The position numbers were made by a program, and so were the translations under genes. The notes under the pieces were generated by a model that did no database searches, was not told where the DNA came from, and saw only the letters and a list, made by a program, of their open reading frames with translations. DNA of 64,000 bases, taken from NCBI GenBank assembly GCA_002803225.1, contig NXFV01001537.1, forward strand, positions 62,001 to 126,000. Direction: 5' to 3'. The stretch comes from Gamarada debralockiae (Eukaryota > Ascomycota > Leotiomycetes > Helotiales > Hyphodiscaceae). This document shows positions 13,980-25,851 of the stretch, piece after piece (position 1 is the stretch's first letter; each line of letters begins with the position of its first letter).

Positions 13980-16284
13980 ATGTCGATCGCCCTCAACAAG
14001 ATTCTCGCGGCCTCGCCCAACACGGAGCGTGGCCGACCAACTCAACTCTCCTCCGACCCAAAGGGAGAGCGCATCGCGTATGCTGTGAGTGCCCCTCCAT
14101 AACGCATGAACTGAAATAAGACACCAATCGCTCAGAGATTCGAGCGGTTTTCTCCTCCCAGGAGTGCTTCGATGGTCTTTAGCTCAGTCGTTCAGATCTA
14201 TTGAGCAATCGATAGCTTAAAAGGATCTCCTCCTAACTAGAGTGTTTACAAGACAATTCGAAACCGCTCATTGCTTCTGAACAATTGGTGTCTTATATAT
14301 TCCAGTCGTTACGTTAATTCCCAAGATTCTACTAACGGTCCCTTCTCTAGTCAGGAAAATCCATCTTCCTCCGATCTATCGACAATCCCTCCCTAAGCAA
14401 ACAATACACGAGCCATACTTCCGGAACCACAGTCGCGCGGTTCTCTCCCTCCGGCTACTACGTTGCGTCCGGAGATGTGTCAGGTTCCGTGATGGTGTGG
14501 GATGCTGTAGAAGGAGTCAATACAAAAGGTATCTGGGTTTTGCCGTGTTTGCGAATCGCTGAGATACAGCGAGCGACCTGAATCTCAAGGGGAGTGCTCG
14601 GATTATCAGGCGGTTCAACCACTTCTTTGATCCCTCATAGTGGCTGAGTGAATCAGGGGGCAAGAGCCTTCTTACAATTTGTTAATTCTTCATGTTGTCT
14701 GAATATTTTGCAAGGTGTTGTTACTGACAGATCGAACTAGGTACTTACCACATCATCTCGGGGCGAATCAATGATATCGCATGGGATGGGGACTCTCAGC
14801 GAATCATAGCAGTTGGCGACGGCCGCGAACGCTTCGGACACTGCATCACAGCCGATAGCGGTAACTCTGTAGGAGAGATCAGTGGTCACTCCTCAGTCAT
14901 TAATTCGGTGTCGATTCGTCAGCAACGACCTTTGCGAGCTGCTACAGGAAGTGATGATAGTAGTGTGGTATTCTTGCACGGTGCGCCATTCAAATTTGAA
15001 ACGAAGCTTGGTGGATTACACAAAGGCTATGTGAATGGTGTTGCTTTCTCTCCCGACGGGAATCACCTAGTGTCTGTAGGCGCAGACCGTAGAATACAGC
15101 TTTATCATGGCAAGACCGGAGAACCGACTGTTGACCTTGGCGAGGGAGAGCACAAGGGCAGCATTTTTGCTGTTTCATGGGCACGAGACTCTAAGCGCTT
15201 TGTCACGGCCAGTGCGGACCAGACTGTCAAGATTTGGGATGCAGAAAACTTGAAGGCCGTTCAAACCTGGAGATTCGGAGGTGAGGGCAATGTCAGCGTT
15301 CCTGACCATCAGGTCGGAGTTACATGGCCCGCTGGACGGAGCGATGATATGATCGTCAGCTTGAACCTAGATGGGGATCTAAGTTATCTCGTCGAAGGAA
15401 CTCAGAAACCCACGAGGGTGGTTCAAGGACATAACAAAAGCATCACTGCGCTGGGTTCAAGCGACGATTCCAAGACCTTCTTCACTGGAAGCTTTGAAGG
15501 CAGAGTCTGCTCTTGGGACGTTGCGTCAGGCATTGGCTCTACCGTAGATGGCTCAACACACTCGAATCAGGTCACAGGATTTGTTTCTACGCCAAATAGA
15601 GTACACAGTGTCGCCTGGGATGATACCTTACGGCTCGCTGATGTTTCTTCGAATAGCTTCATTGGAGAGGCCGCAAAACTATCAGCTCAGCCACAGGGAT
15701 TAGCAACAGCAGAGGGTCGACTCTTCGCTGCTACAAACCAGGGTGTCGATATCTTTGCCAAGGATGCTCTTGTCGATAGCGTCCCAATCAAAGACTCAAC
15801 TCCCAGCGCTATTGCAGCCTCTGGATCTTTGGTTGCAGTTGGAGATGCCGAGCATGTTGTGCACATTTTCATGGTTGATTCGAGCAACAAGCTCTCTCCC
15901 AAAGAGAAGCTTACGAAGTCTCTTGCGTACATATCAGCCTTGGCTTTCTCGCCGGATGGATCCCTTCTTGCAGTCGGTAACTCGCAAGGCAAGATCGTTG
16001 TGTATGAAACCAGCTCTTGGGAAATCAAGACGGATCGATGGTCTGCTCATACTGCAAGAGTTACGAGCATTGCGTGGAATGCGGAAGGAACACATGCTGT
16101 CAGCGGAGCTTGGGACACGCATATCTTTGTTTGGAGTCTCAAGTCTCCAGGAAAGAGAGTGAAGGCTGCGAATGCTCACAAGGATGGTGTGTCTGGAGTC
16201 TGTTGGGTTGACGGCGGCAAGAAAATTATAAGCTCAGGTGGAGATGCATCGGTGAAGATATGGGATGTCTCGAACCTCGATTAG
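13980..16284 (+). CDS. AIP1: actin-interacting protein 1 (WD40)
   Basis: Three exons, 13980..14084, 14351..14528 and 14741..16284, join in phase to 608 aa, the usual size for Aip1/WDR1. The protein works with cofilin to disassemble actin filaments at cortical patches. WD40 repeats fill the sequence, for example VNGVAFSPDGNHLVSVGADR, AVSWARDSKRFVTASADQTV and the C-terminal VCWVDGGKKIISSGGDASVK with WDVSNLD. Family members form two seven-bladed propellers. The N-terminus (ATG at 13980, ALNKILAASPNTERGRPTQL) matches the conserved Aip1 start. The two introns are long for this window: 266 and 212 nt. Confidence 0.95.
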
Positions 16285-16737
16285 ATACTTGCTACGGTAA
16301 CGCCTTATGAACTCACTACGATTCACGAGGCCCTGGAAACACAAAAGCATTCCCATTAGCTAGCTGTTGTTGTAGACTTTGTCTAGCACGCCATTGCCTT
16401 GAGTTATAAGAGGCTGAGCCTGCTATTGAATCGACTCAAAGGATAGCACTTCTTTCTTTATGGCTTCGATTACTGCACGGGACAAGATTGTACGACCCGC
16501 GAGGTCACGAAATCAAATATTCCCAATAAATTCTTTGCTCCGTAGTACCAAATTGAGGCTCATCTAATAAACGGCATGTGAGCGATCTGCATCGAAGACC
16601 CCTGCAACGCCAGAGCGGAAGCGCGGCCGCCAAGTAAAAATCTGGGGTGAGCTTCTTTAGAAAGTCAAATTGAAGTCAACACTTCAACCTCCGCCATCCA
16701 TCCTCATCCAACCTCCAGAAACCATGAAACGGCCAAA
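16285..16737. other. AIP1-BRE4-like spacer
   Basis: The 3' flank of AIP1 and promoter of the next gene. No gene seen. Confidence 0.5.
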
Positions 16738-19700
16738 ATGAGCTCACCGTCTCCTTCAGATGGACCTGCTTTTCCATCTTTCCGCCGCTTCACTCGCCAA
16801 AAACTTGGCGTAAGTTCTCCCTGATGGAGCTCTCAGCCTTTGGCTAACTTGACATCTGGATACAGAAACTACGAAATGGCACCTTCATCCTTCCTGGAAC
16901 GGGTGAGAGGGTTCGCAGACAGATCACCCTACGAAATCCGGCGAACTTCGATGGACCTGCAAGAAATAATTCGATAAATGGAGTAGATCCGCTCTTGCCG
17001 TTGAGACGAGTACAAAGCTATCCGCAGGCTGCCACGTTCCGAACCGCGGTGGATAACAGTATCCAGTCTGCGAAAGAGTTTTGGGCATACTTGAAGACCC
17101 CTACAGCGAAAGGGATATTGAAATGCTCGCTGGCGGTAGCTCTAATCTTTCGACTCTATTGAGCGATTACTGACTTCGAGATTTTAATAGTATTTACTTG
17201 GCAGTATGGGCACGTTCCTCCCTCCGATTGCTAAATTTCTGGGACATCAGGATGGAAAGCATGTCGTTGCTACGATTACGGTCTATTTTCATCCAGCGCG
17301 GTCCGCTGGGTCTATGGAGGAGGCTGTGATATTGGGAATTATTGCATTTTGCTATGCCGTCTTTATATCGGTGTCTTCCATGGCCGTTTCGGTATTCTGT
17401 GAAACACAGCTGGGTTTGATTGAGTATGTGTTCCTCGTCGCAACTATTCCGGGATTTGGCCAACTTTCTAGGCAAAGGCCATCGTTGAGGTCAGCGGAAC
17501 GATTGCTAACTCTGAAATTTTTAGGCTAGGCTATGCCCTTGTATTGATTGTCTTCTGTGGGGGCGGACTTGGATTCGTTGGATGGTTCAAGCAGAAGTAC
17601 AACGCACCGTTGGTGAACGTGGGATGCAGTCTTGCCAGTCTGGCCATCATTACTGTCTTGACGAAGGAGAACGCAATCCAGCTTGGAGTCTTTTCGAACG
17701 ACAAGATTGTGCAAATGATGAAGATGATATTGCTAGGAATGCTTGCAACATCCGCTGTAAGCCTTCTGGTATGGCCAGTTTCAGCACGAACGGAGCTTCG
17801 AGAGACCATGATCAGGGCTACGGATTCGTTCGGAGATATGCTTACAATGATCACACGAGGGTTCCTCAGTGGCTCTGAGACCGATCTGCGATCTACGACT
17901 TTCAATAATGCCCTGAGCCGGTACAAGTCTGTCTTTACGGAACTGACAAAGAACCTCAAGGAGGCTAAGCTCGAGCATTATGTGCTCGGAACGGAGGACC
18001 AATACAAGATCGAAGCCAAACTGGTGAATTGTCTGCAAAGGCTTTCCCAATCCATAGGTGGTTTGCGAAGTGCTGCTACTACCCAGTTTACTTTACTCCG
18101 GGAAACCGCAATCGCTGGCAATACAACACGCATTCACTCTGAGCGAACGATTCCAGAAGTTCGAAATGGCTCAATATCCTCAACATTAAATGGCAGACCA
18201 GATCGCTTTGCTGTATTGACGGCTATTGAAGAAGCATCTGAAGAGGGCAGTGGCGCTGAAGACCAACAGACTGGGACAACCCGACGGCATATTGCGAGAC
18301 AGGGTACCGAAACTAGTATGGATAGCATAAGTGCCCAGACTCCCGCGGAGATCTTTTCGAGGTTCATCATGCACTTAGGACCTTCTATGAAATCATTGGC
18401 GTACACCCTGGGCAAGATATTGGACGAATTACCTTTCGGCCCTGCCCCGGACTATTCGATAACGATCAATGAGCATTTTATGGCAAGCTTGACTGATGCA
18501 TTGTACGTGCTGTAGATCGTCGAATCAAGCTGAACAAACCAAACTGATGTGTATCCAGAAAACTCTATAGCAATGCCCGAGCCGAGGCGTTAAAGGAACT
18601 CTATAAAAGCAAAGAGCTCGACAAGGACAGGCCAGCCAGTATTGAAGCCGACTTTGAAGAAGTTGCCGCCAGCTGCGGTTATTTCAGTTTCTCGCTCCAG
18701 GACTTCGCTAGCGAAATGCAGACCTATTTGACTATTCTGGAAGAGCTTAAAGAGGAGACGGAGAAGACCAAAAATCGGTCCTGGAAGTGGATCTTCCTTT
18801 GGCGGAAAGACCAGACAAAATGTGACGCAAGTCCCGACGATCCTGAACGAGAGAATCTAATTGGACAATACGGGCCGAATCAACCTGATGCTCCGTCCAA
18901 AGATATACCAGAATTGGTAATGGAAAGGCGGGGCTCCGCCTGGAATGGCACCAGTGAAGATTCCAGTTCCAAAGAAGGGTTCTATCGCAGGATGTTGAAC
19001 ATTGTCAGAGTTCTGGAACGAGATGATGGTGAGTTCCTTTCCTCCGAATCTTTCTCTTCATTTGAGCGATTGTTGACACATTCCTAGTCCGCTTTGCGTT
19101 TAAGGTTGGAATTGGAGCCGCTCTTTACGCCCTCTTCGCATTCATTCCTCTGACCAGACCATTCTACCAACATTGGAGAGGCGAATGGGGCTTGCTGTCA
19201 TACATGTTGGTTTGTAGTATGACCATCGGGGCCTCGAATACAACTGGATGGTCTCGATTCATCGGCACATTCATCGGAGCTGCCATCGCAGTTATCATTT
19301 GGGCAGTGTGTCAGGGAAATCCATTTGCCTTAGCTTTCTGCGGTTGGGTTGTCAGTGTTCCCTGCTTCTATATAATTCTCGCCAAACGCAAGGGACCTTT
19401 TGGACGCTTCATTATGCTTACGTATAATCTTTCATGCCTGTATGCGTATAGTTTGTCCATCAAAGATGGCGTTGATGATGACGATGAGGGAGGTGTTACT
19501 CCGATTATTACAGAGATTGTACTGCATAGAGTTGTTGCTGTTCTAGCTGGAGTGGTTTGGGGTATGATAATAACCAGGGTGATCTGGCCAATCTCTGCGA
19601 GACAGAAGTTCAAGGATGGACTGGCGTTGCTTTGGCTGAGGATGGGAATCATTTGGAAGAGAGATCCGCTGTCGACGCTCATTGAAGGCGAGTCGCCCAA

Positions 19701-20336
19701 CCCTTACATGAATTTGCGCGAGGAACTTGCACTTCAAAGATATTGTAAGCTCCCAAGTAGTTCCGTACTCCCATTTCAACCACTGACAAGTTTGCAGTAC
19801 TCCGCCTCGACAACCTCCGCGGAGCAGCATCAAGCGAATTCGAACTCCGCGGCCCCTTCCCCTCAGCCCAATACGGCCGCATCATGGAAGCAACAAACAA
19901 GATGCTCGACGCCTTCCACGCCATGAACGTAGTAATCCAGAAGAACCTCACAACTAGCGAAGGTGAAGCCGCACTCCTCAAATACACCGCTGATGAACGG
20001 GCCCAACTCTGTGCCAGAATCAGCCATTTATTCCAAGTCATGGCCAGTTCCATGAAACTGGAATACCCGCTCAACGATGCACTTCCTAGTACGACGAATG
20101 CACGTGATAGACTGCTTGCTAAGATCTTCCAGTATCGGAAGAATGCGGCTTGCGCCGCGAATGAAGAGGATGGGGAAGGCGAAGGAGGGAAGCCGGTGGC
20201 TAGGGATGAAGATTATGAGATATTGTACGCGTATACGCTTGTTACGGGACAGTTGGCGGAGGAGATTAAGACGGTGGAGAAGGAAGTTGAGGAACTATTT
20301 GGGGTTCTGGATGAGGAGTTGTTGGTGTTGCAGTGA
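16738..20336 (+). CDS. BRE4-like membrane protein (ArAE_2_N / FUSC_2 / DUF2421)
   Basis: Seven exons (16738..16809, 16866..17135, 17191..17423, 17525..18502, 18559..19028, 19088..19744, 19798..20336) join in phase to 1072 aa. It resembles fungal putative endomembrane transporters related to yeast Bre4 (brefeldin A sensitivity). The first membrane block starts at KCSLAYLLGSMGTFLPP (about residue 110) and includes GHQDGKHVVATITVYFHPAR, a strong family signature. A second membrane block begins at VRFAFKVGIGAALYALFAFI (about 675) and ends with VVWGMIITRVIWPISAR. The C-terminal cytoplasmic DUF2421 region is helical. Substrate is unknown; the aromatic-acid exporter relation is by domain name only. 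It converges on DPB2 with a 202-bp gap. Confidence 0.88.
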
Positions 20337-20538
20337 GTATTGTAACAATTTTAGATTCAGTATGATTAAGAGCGAGTGTTTTGGCGGCACAGCGAGGTAT
20401 ACAAAAAGGAACACGGTTCATAGATATGCGAACACGATTAATGACTCCATTATATGCAAGCTATTCAGACTTCCTATCCACAAGTCGTGTACCTAACCCA
20501 ACGCTCATTCCTCATGATCTCATAGCCATATGAGTAAC

Positions 20539-22959
20539 TCAGAACAACGCTTCCCTAACCTTCCCAACCTTATTCCGTATATCATACTCCACCCATTTCG
20601 CAACGCCTCTTCGCCCCGGCGCAACCACACTCCCCGGATTCATCACCTGACAACCCTCATAAGTCACGCAAAATGCAGGGGCTTCGGTATCAGCAAGTAC
20701 CATTGCTGTAGGCAAAGGATAGATTTGCAGCGCACTGGCGTAGTCCCAAAGTACTGGGCGTATCGCCATTCCAAACGGCGATAGGTATCCCTGATCCAGT
20801 ATCGTCTTGACCAACTTTCGGGCTGCGTGGAGATCACTCGACAGAGTATCATCCTCAGCGACGTGTGATTCCGCTGCTTGAACTTCCGGGTCGACTTCCA
20901 TGTCCGCAGGTTCTGCATCAGGCTCTACGGCAGGCGTAGTTGCCATATCCACAACCTCGTCTTCCTCGCTGGGCTTGGAAGACGAGAATTTGACGGCTGT
21001 TCGACGAAATCGTCCGGACATGTTGTCTCTGAAGAGGACAATCTCATGAGTTGGTCCAAAGAGGGTCATTCGTGAGGGATTGCTCGTCCATATCGCTTCT
21101 CCATCTGCTTTCTTGCCTCTCTCTTTCTCAACTTCTGCATTCGCCGTCGCGAACGCTCTCTTGATTCGCGAAGTAAACATCTCTGGGACTGCCTCTCTAG
21201 GTAAGGGCGTAGCTGCGCCTGCTGAGAATGAAGATGCCCAGCCGTCGTTATCGCCAGGCACGAAGATGAAGGTTGCGGATTGGAGGAGAGTCGGGTAGTC
21301 GGAAAGAATGGATGCCAGGCTGTCGAAATACTCTTTGTACTCGATGCTTCCACCGCTGCCTCCACGGGCCATAATTGCGTGCTGGACGAAATTGCCCATC
21401 AAGACGAAGGTCATGGGCGTGTCTTCTTCCGGCTCCGCGGCATACAGACCAAGAAGTTTCTTCAAGGCTTGGAGAGTTCGTGGTTGGTCAAGATTTACTT
21501 CCCCTATTACCACCATTCGACCTCTGCCTCCCATATCATCGTCTCCTGCCGGTTTCCTAATCAATCGTTGCTCGATCTTTCGCATTTTTGGCCCAACGGC
21601 ACGCTCACTACCCACACCCAAGAAATCAACCCATCCGAATCCACCGCCAGCTGCGATATCGCCTTCGCCATTCTTGCTACTGACGCCTAATGTGACTGCT
21701 CTCCGTTCACAGGGAGGTCCTCCGATGAAGAAGCCTATGAATTTGCCACCAATGGTTCCTCCAATACCTCCAGTGCCGCCAAGAACTCCACCTACGTTGC
21801 TGCCCTCCTCTTCGTAAGTTCCATCGACTAGAACAATCATTCCAGGGGCAAACCAGGCTCCATCCTCAGGAATTGGCTTTGCATGTGTGAGATCTAATGC
21901 AATGCTGCCAGTTAAATCGTTGATTGCTAAAGTCCCGGTTGGGGAGATCGTCAAGAGACCTAGAAGCATGTGATTGCTTCCATTTCGGCCGAGGAGATTT
22001 GCGATTGGAGTGAGTTTGTAGAATTGTTGGGCGGTGGCTAAGGAAGATGATGACCGTCCTAGGGAGGGAACTTTTGTGGTCTCAAATGTTGGTGCTTGAA
22101 AGGCTTCATTTCTGAGAAGGCGTTGATGAATGAGGTTGTATCGATTTCGGAAAACTTGGGTCTTGTGGGCTGGCGATGGAAGTAGTGATGGTTTGGATGC
22201 GTCTCTATATTAGAGGTTAGTTTTGGTAAATAGGAGTAAATTTTGCACCAACCTGTCAAAATGTTTCTTGCCAACATTGTACACAAGGCGAGGCTGCTCA
22301 AAAGCATCGATGACCTTCAGCCACTTCCTTGGATCTCTGAGCCCGTCATCTTCTTCCTCGTCTTCAACATCCAAAGTCGACATACCCAGACTCGACTGGC
22401 TATCCTCCCTCCCCAAAACATTCGGCCGTAGTCCCAGCCTCGTGTGTGAGACTTCCCCATTTTGTGAGGATCCTAAAACAAGACTGTTCTGCCGACTGAG
22501 CTCTCTGCTTGCAACAATTCTTCCTCCACTCATGCTCCCTTCCAAATTCTTGAGGATATCCTTCAGATCATTGCCGTCCCCGTCCACAATAACCCCACCA
22601 TTCCGACTCTTCCAGCTTTTAGCAACCTCCTCGAGCACTTTTTCTGCTAAGCCTTCTTCTCGCCATTCTGTACCACAATGCCTCCCTATAAATGTCGCTA
22701 GGACTTGTAACGCAGAGGAAGTAAGCGTTAAGCTGTGCTTCTTGGTGAAGGTTCGGAATGCTAGGGGTCGTAACGTTGCGGGAGGAAGGAGGACTGGGAG
22801 TATGCTAGCTTTTGCTGCAGCAGTTGTTACATTGAAAGGATGTACTGGAGTTCCGAATGCCGGGGACGAGGAAGGGATTGGATTCAATGGCGCTGGAGTG
22901 GGAGGGGGCCTGAATATAGGAGCGGCTCGAGGTTTTTCTACATGATTAGGTCGACTCAT
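20539..22959 (-). CDS. DPB2: DNA polymerase epsilon subunit B
   Basis: Two exons on the minus strand, 22959..22253 and 22204..20539, join in phase to 790 aa; the intron is 48 nt. Dpb2 is the essential second subunit of the leading-strand polymerase and links Pol2 to the CMG helicase. The N-terminal part has a Pro-rich start and KKHSLTLTSSALQVLATFIG. The C-terminal half shows the inactive phosphatase-like fold of B subunits: MVVIGEVNLDQPRTLQALKK, then FVLMGNFVQHA, then FIFVPGDNDGWASS, ending PVLWDYASALQIYPLPTAMV and NPGSVV. The start at 22959 (MSRPNHVEKP) is preferred to an upstream in-frame ATG because conservation begins there. It is divergent from the NASP gene over 305 bp. Confidence 0.94.
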
Positions 22960-23264
22960 GATGGCAATGCGGCCATATAACCAGTGTGCTGAGTTCGTTG
23001 AACAGCTGAAATTTGCTAGATACACGTCTTGGTGTTGAGGGAGACGCGTTCTAAGTCGCGTTGTCGCAACCCCACTTTTTCGCGTAGAGTGCATCCTAGC
23101 AGCCCATGGACGGAAGCTACATCGCCTGTCGCAAACACATTCTCTTCTTCAGCTTTTCAACCATTTAAGGGCCAATCTTTGGTCTCGTTTACAATTCAAT
23201 CCTACAACCCCCAACAACACCATCCTCCGAGCCAATCTCAATCTCTCAATCACAATCAACAATC
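22960..23264. promoter_or_regulatory. bidirectional promoter of DPB2 and NASP gene with MCB
   Basis: The 305 bp between two divergent S-phase genes. It contains an exact ACGCGT at 23044-23049, the MluI cell-cycle box bound by MBF in yeasts. A TTTCGCG at about 23078-23084 resembles an SCB/MBF variant. The function is inferred from known G1/S control of polymerase epsilon genes. Confidence 0.55.
23044..23049. promoter_or_regulatory. MluI cell-cycle box (ACGCGT)
   Basis: Exact palindromic MCB, 85 bp upstream of the DPB2 start and about 216 bp upstream of the NASP start. Confidence 0.5.
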
Positions 23265-24835
23265 ATGGCCGAACCAATCGAACCACCTACCGATACCGCT
23301 TTCGACGAAGATACCTCCCTCACAGCCCAAGAGATCTTCAATTCCGTCAAAGTCTCCCTCGCAGACCTTTGTGCCAAAGGCACCGCTCAATACGCGCGCA
23401 AGAACTACGATGAAGCCTCCGACTTGTTTGCGCGCGCATCAGAGCTTCAGGCTGAGATCAATGGCGAGATGTCTCCTGAGAACGCGGAGATACTCTTCCT
23501 CTACGGCCGATCTTTATTCAAAGTTGGTCAGAGCAAAAGTGATGTTCTAGGTGGACGAGCTGGGGGTGAGAAGAAGAAACCTAATGGTGCTGCGAAGGCC
23601 AAGAAGGCTGAGCCAGTTGAGGAGAAGAGTAAGCTTGACAAGGTGGCTGAGGAGGGTGTTGCGATCATTGCGGAGCAGAGCGGTGGTGGTTTGCAGGCAG
23701 GGGATGGTGATGGTGCAAAGAAGCCGTTGTTTCAGTTCACGGGTGATGAGAACTTTGAGGATTCGGACGATGATGCAGAGGTATGTTGAAATGGCACTTT
23801 GAGCTTACGGAGTTCTCACAATTCACCAGGGCGAAAAAGACGAAGGTGAAGCAGAGGAGGAGGAAGAAGACGACCTTGCTGCTGCATTCGAAGTTCTCGA
23901 CCTAGCGCGCGTCTTATACACGAAGAAACTGGAGGAGCCTGAGGAGGGAGAGGCCAAGGGAAAAGCTGTCGGTGATTCGTCGATGACCAAACACATCAAG
24001 GAGCGACTGGCAGATACCCACGATTTGTTGGCGGAAATTTCACTTGAGAACGAGAGGTAATTCCGCTCTCCCTGGATTGCTGAGGCTGTTCTGACTCTTC
24101 ATAGATTCCCTGGCGCAGTTACCGACTTCAGATCTGCCTTAGCACTCAAGCAAGAGCTCCACCCCGAGGAATCCGAGATCATTGCAGAGGCCCACTTCAA
24201 GCTATCACTCGCGTTAGAGTTTGCATCGATCACCAGAACACAAGAGAATGGTGCAGAGTCCAAGACGGATGAGGATGAAACGCACGTTGACCAAGGCATG
24301 AGAGACGAGGCTGTGAAGGAATTGGAAGCCGCAATCAAGAGCACCAAACTCAAGCTGCAAAACAAGGAGGTTGAGCTTGCATCTTCCTCTTCTCCAGATG
24401 ACAACGATGTCACGAGAGCACAGATCGCAGAGGTGAAGGAGATCGTAGCTGATATGGAAGGCCGAGTAAGTTCTATAATCCTCCCATTTGCTTGATAGAT
24501 TAGTACTGATAAACTTCTAGCTTGCCGAACTGAGCAAACCTCCAGTCGATGTCAAAGACGTGCTCTACGGACCAGCCAGCGGCAGCAACCCCATAGGGGG
24601 TATCCTCGGTGCGACACTGGGCGAGTCACCAGCCGACGCAGCTGCTCGGATTGAAGAGGCGAAGAAGAGAGCAACCGATCTTACCGGATTAGTTCGCCGC
24701 AAGGCAAAGCCTGATGCAAGCACACCAGAGCCAATCGCTAGTACTAATGGTACGAATGGGAAGCGTAAAGCGGAGGAGGAAGTTGAGGATGGCGATGCGA
24801 AGAAGGCTAAGGTTGAGGATACTGCGGATGAATAG
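23265..24835 (+). CDS. NASP/Sim3/Hif1-type histone chaperone (SHNi-TPR)
   Basis: Four exons, 23265..23780, 23830..24056, 24105..24465 and 24521..24835, join in phase to 472 aa. The family binds H3 (or CENP-A) and H4 with an interrupted TPR fold and delivers histones in the nucleus. TPR helices are visible at KGTAQYARKNYDEASDLFAR, at AAAFEVLDLARVLYTKKLEE after a long acidic insert (the interruption typical of NASP) and at FPGAVTDFRSALALKQE; a further repeat region follows. The tail KRKAEEEV with AKKAKVED looks like a nuclear localisation signal. Its promoter is shared with DPB2, so both may be expressed at G1/S. Confidence 0.92.
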
Positions 24836-25851
24836 GATGGTCAGTTCTTCCAGGGGGTCTCCTTTCCCCTATGTTCTGGGGAGGAATGGAAAATGGGTGG
24901 TTGGCGTTCATACAGGATACCAAGGGCATGTTGCTGCATATGCTGGGTTTGCACAATAATCACATGGGTATGCAAGGAAGGACTTGCTTTAAATTCACGA
25001 TTGCATTTCAGATGAACGATTCCAATGCAGAATGTGGTGGCACGTGATATATTGAGACGAGCTTCTCTATCTAGGTAGTCATCTGCGTACGTAACCCAGT
25101 GCAGATTTCTGCACGGCTACACCTGCTCCTACGTAGAGTCCGTGCTATGCCCCAGCGCGTTGCCAGTATCAAGTGTCTCCCAGCACCCCCCTGGTGGGCA
25201 TCTTTGCGCCATCCGTGTTACAGGTAACAACGCTATTGGTTTCAATATGGCAGCTACGTTCTCGCAGAACTCTACCTCAAAATCGAATGAGCCTTCAACG
25301 GGGTTGTAGAGATCAGCCATGCATCCAGTCCACACTTATGGGGCCTGGCGAGGTGGAGAGTCTGGACGGCTCGGATTGCTCAGCTGGGCCCAGCAATTGG
25401 TTGACATCGGAGCCCAAGGCATCAGAAGCAGCGGCGCGTGGGTCGGTGATTGTCTGGGACAGGAATTAGTTGTTGGCGGTAGTTGGCGTCGTGGATACAA
25501 CTGGAGCAGTAGCAAGATGGCTTTGTTGAGCTGCTGGAGGCTGGCCCGCGATGGTAATGACGGTGGAGTGGTCGAGGACGCGTTTCTGCACGCAGAGATG
25601 AGGCATCGAAGGTAAGAGCGATTTCGACGCGACGGATTTGGGAATCATTGACTGAGTTTGATATATCTCCAAGGCGCTGGATGTGCGACGAATAGAATCG
25701 TTGATCGATTTTGAGCCATCCTCCGATGTACTGGACCTGGTTGGAACGCAGTTGATGAATGAATTTGAGCCATCGCGGGTGGGCTCCATATCGCTTGGAT
25801 TTGTAGGGTTACTTAAGACCCGGTGTCGAATCTTGTCGCTTTTGCATGTTC
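24836..25851. other. NASP-GYP1 spacer, possible remnants only
   Basis: About 1 kb with no gene I can support. Overlapping frames on the minus strand (25855-25466 and 25335-25129) look slightly protein-like (for example NPVEGSFDFEVEFCENVAAI) but are short, interrupted and unrecognised. A CACGTG lies at about 25042. Confidence 0.4.

Noticed and set aside
22223..22945. Plus-strand open frame of 240 codons
   Set aside because: It is antisense to the conserved first exon of DPB2.
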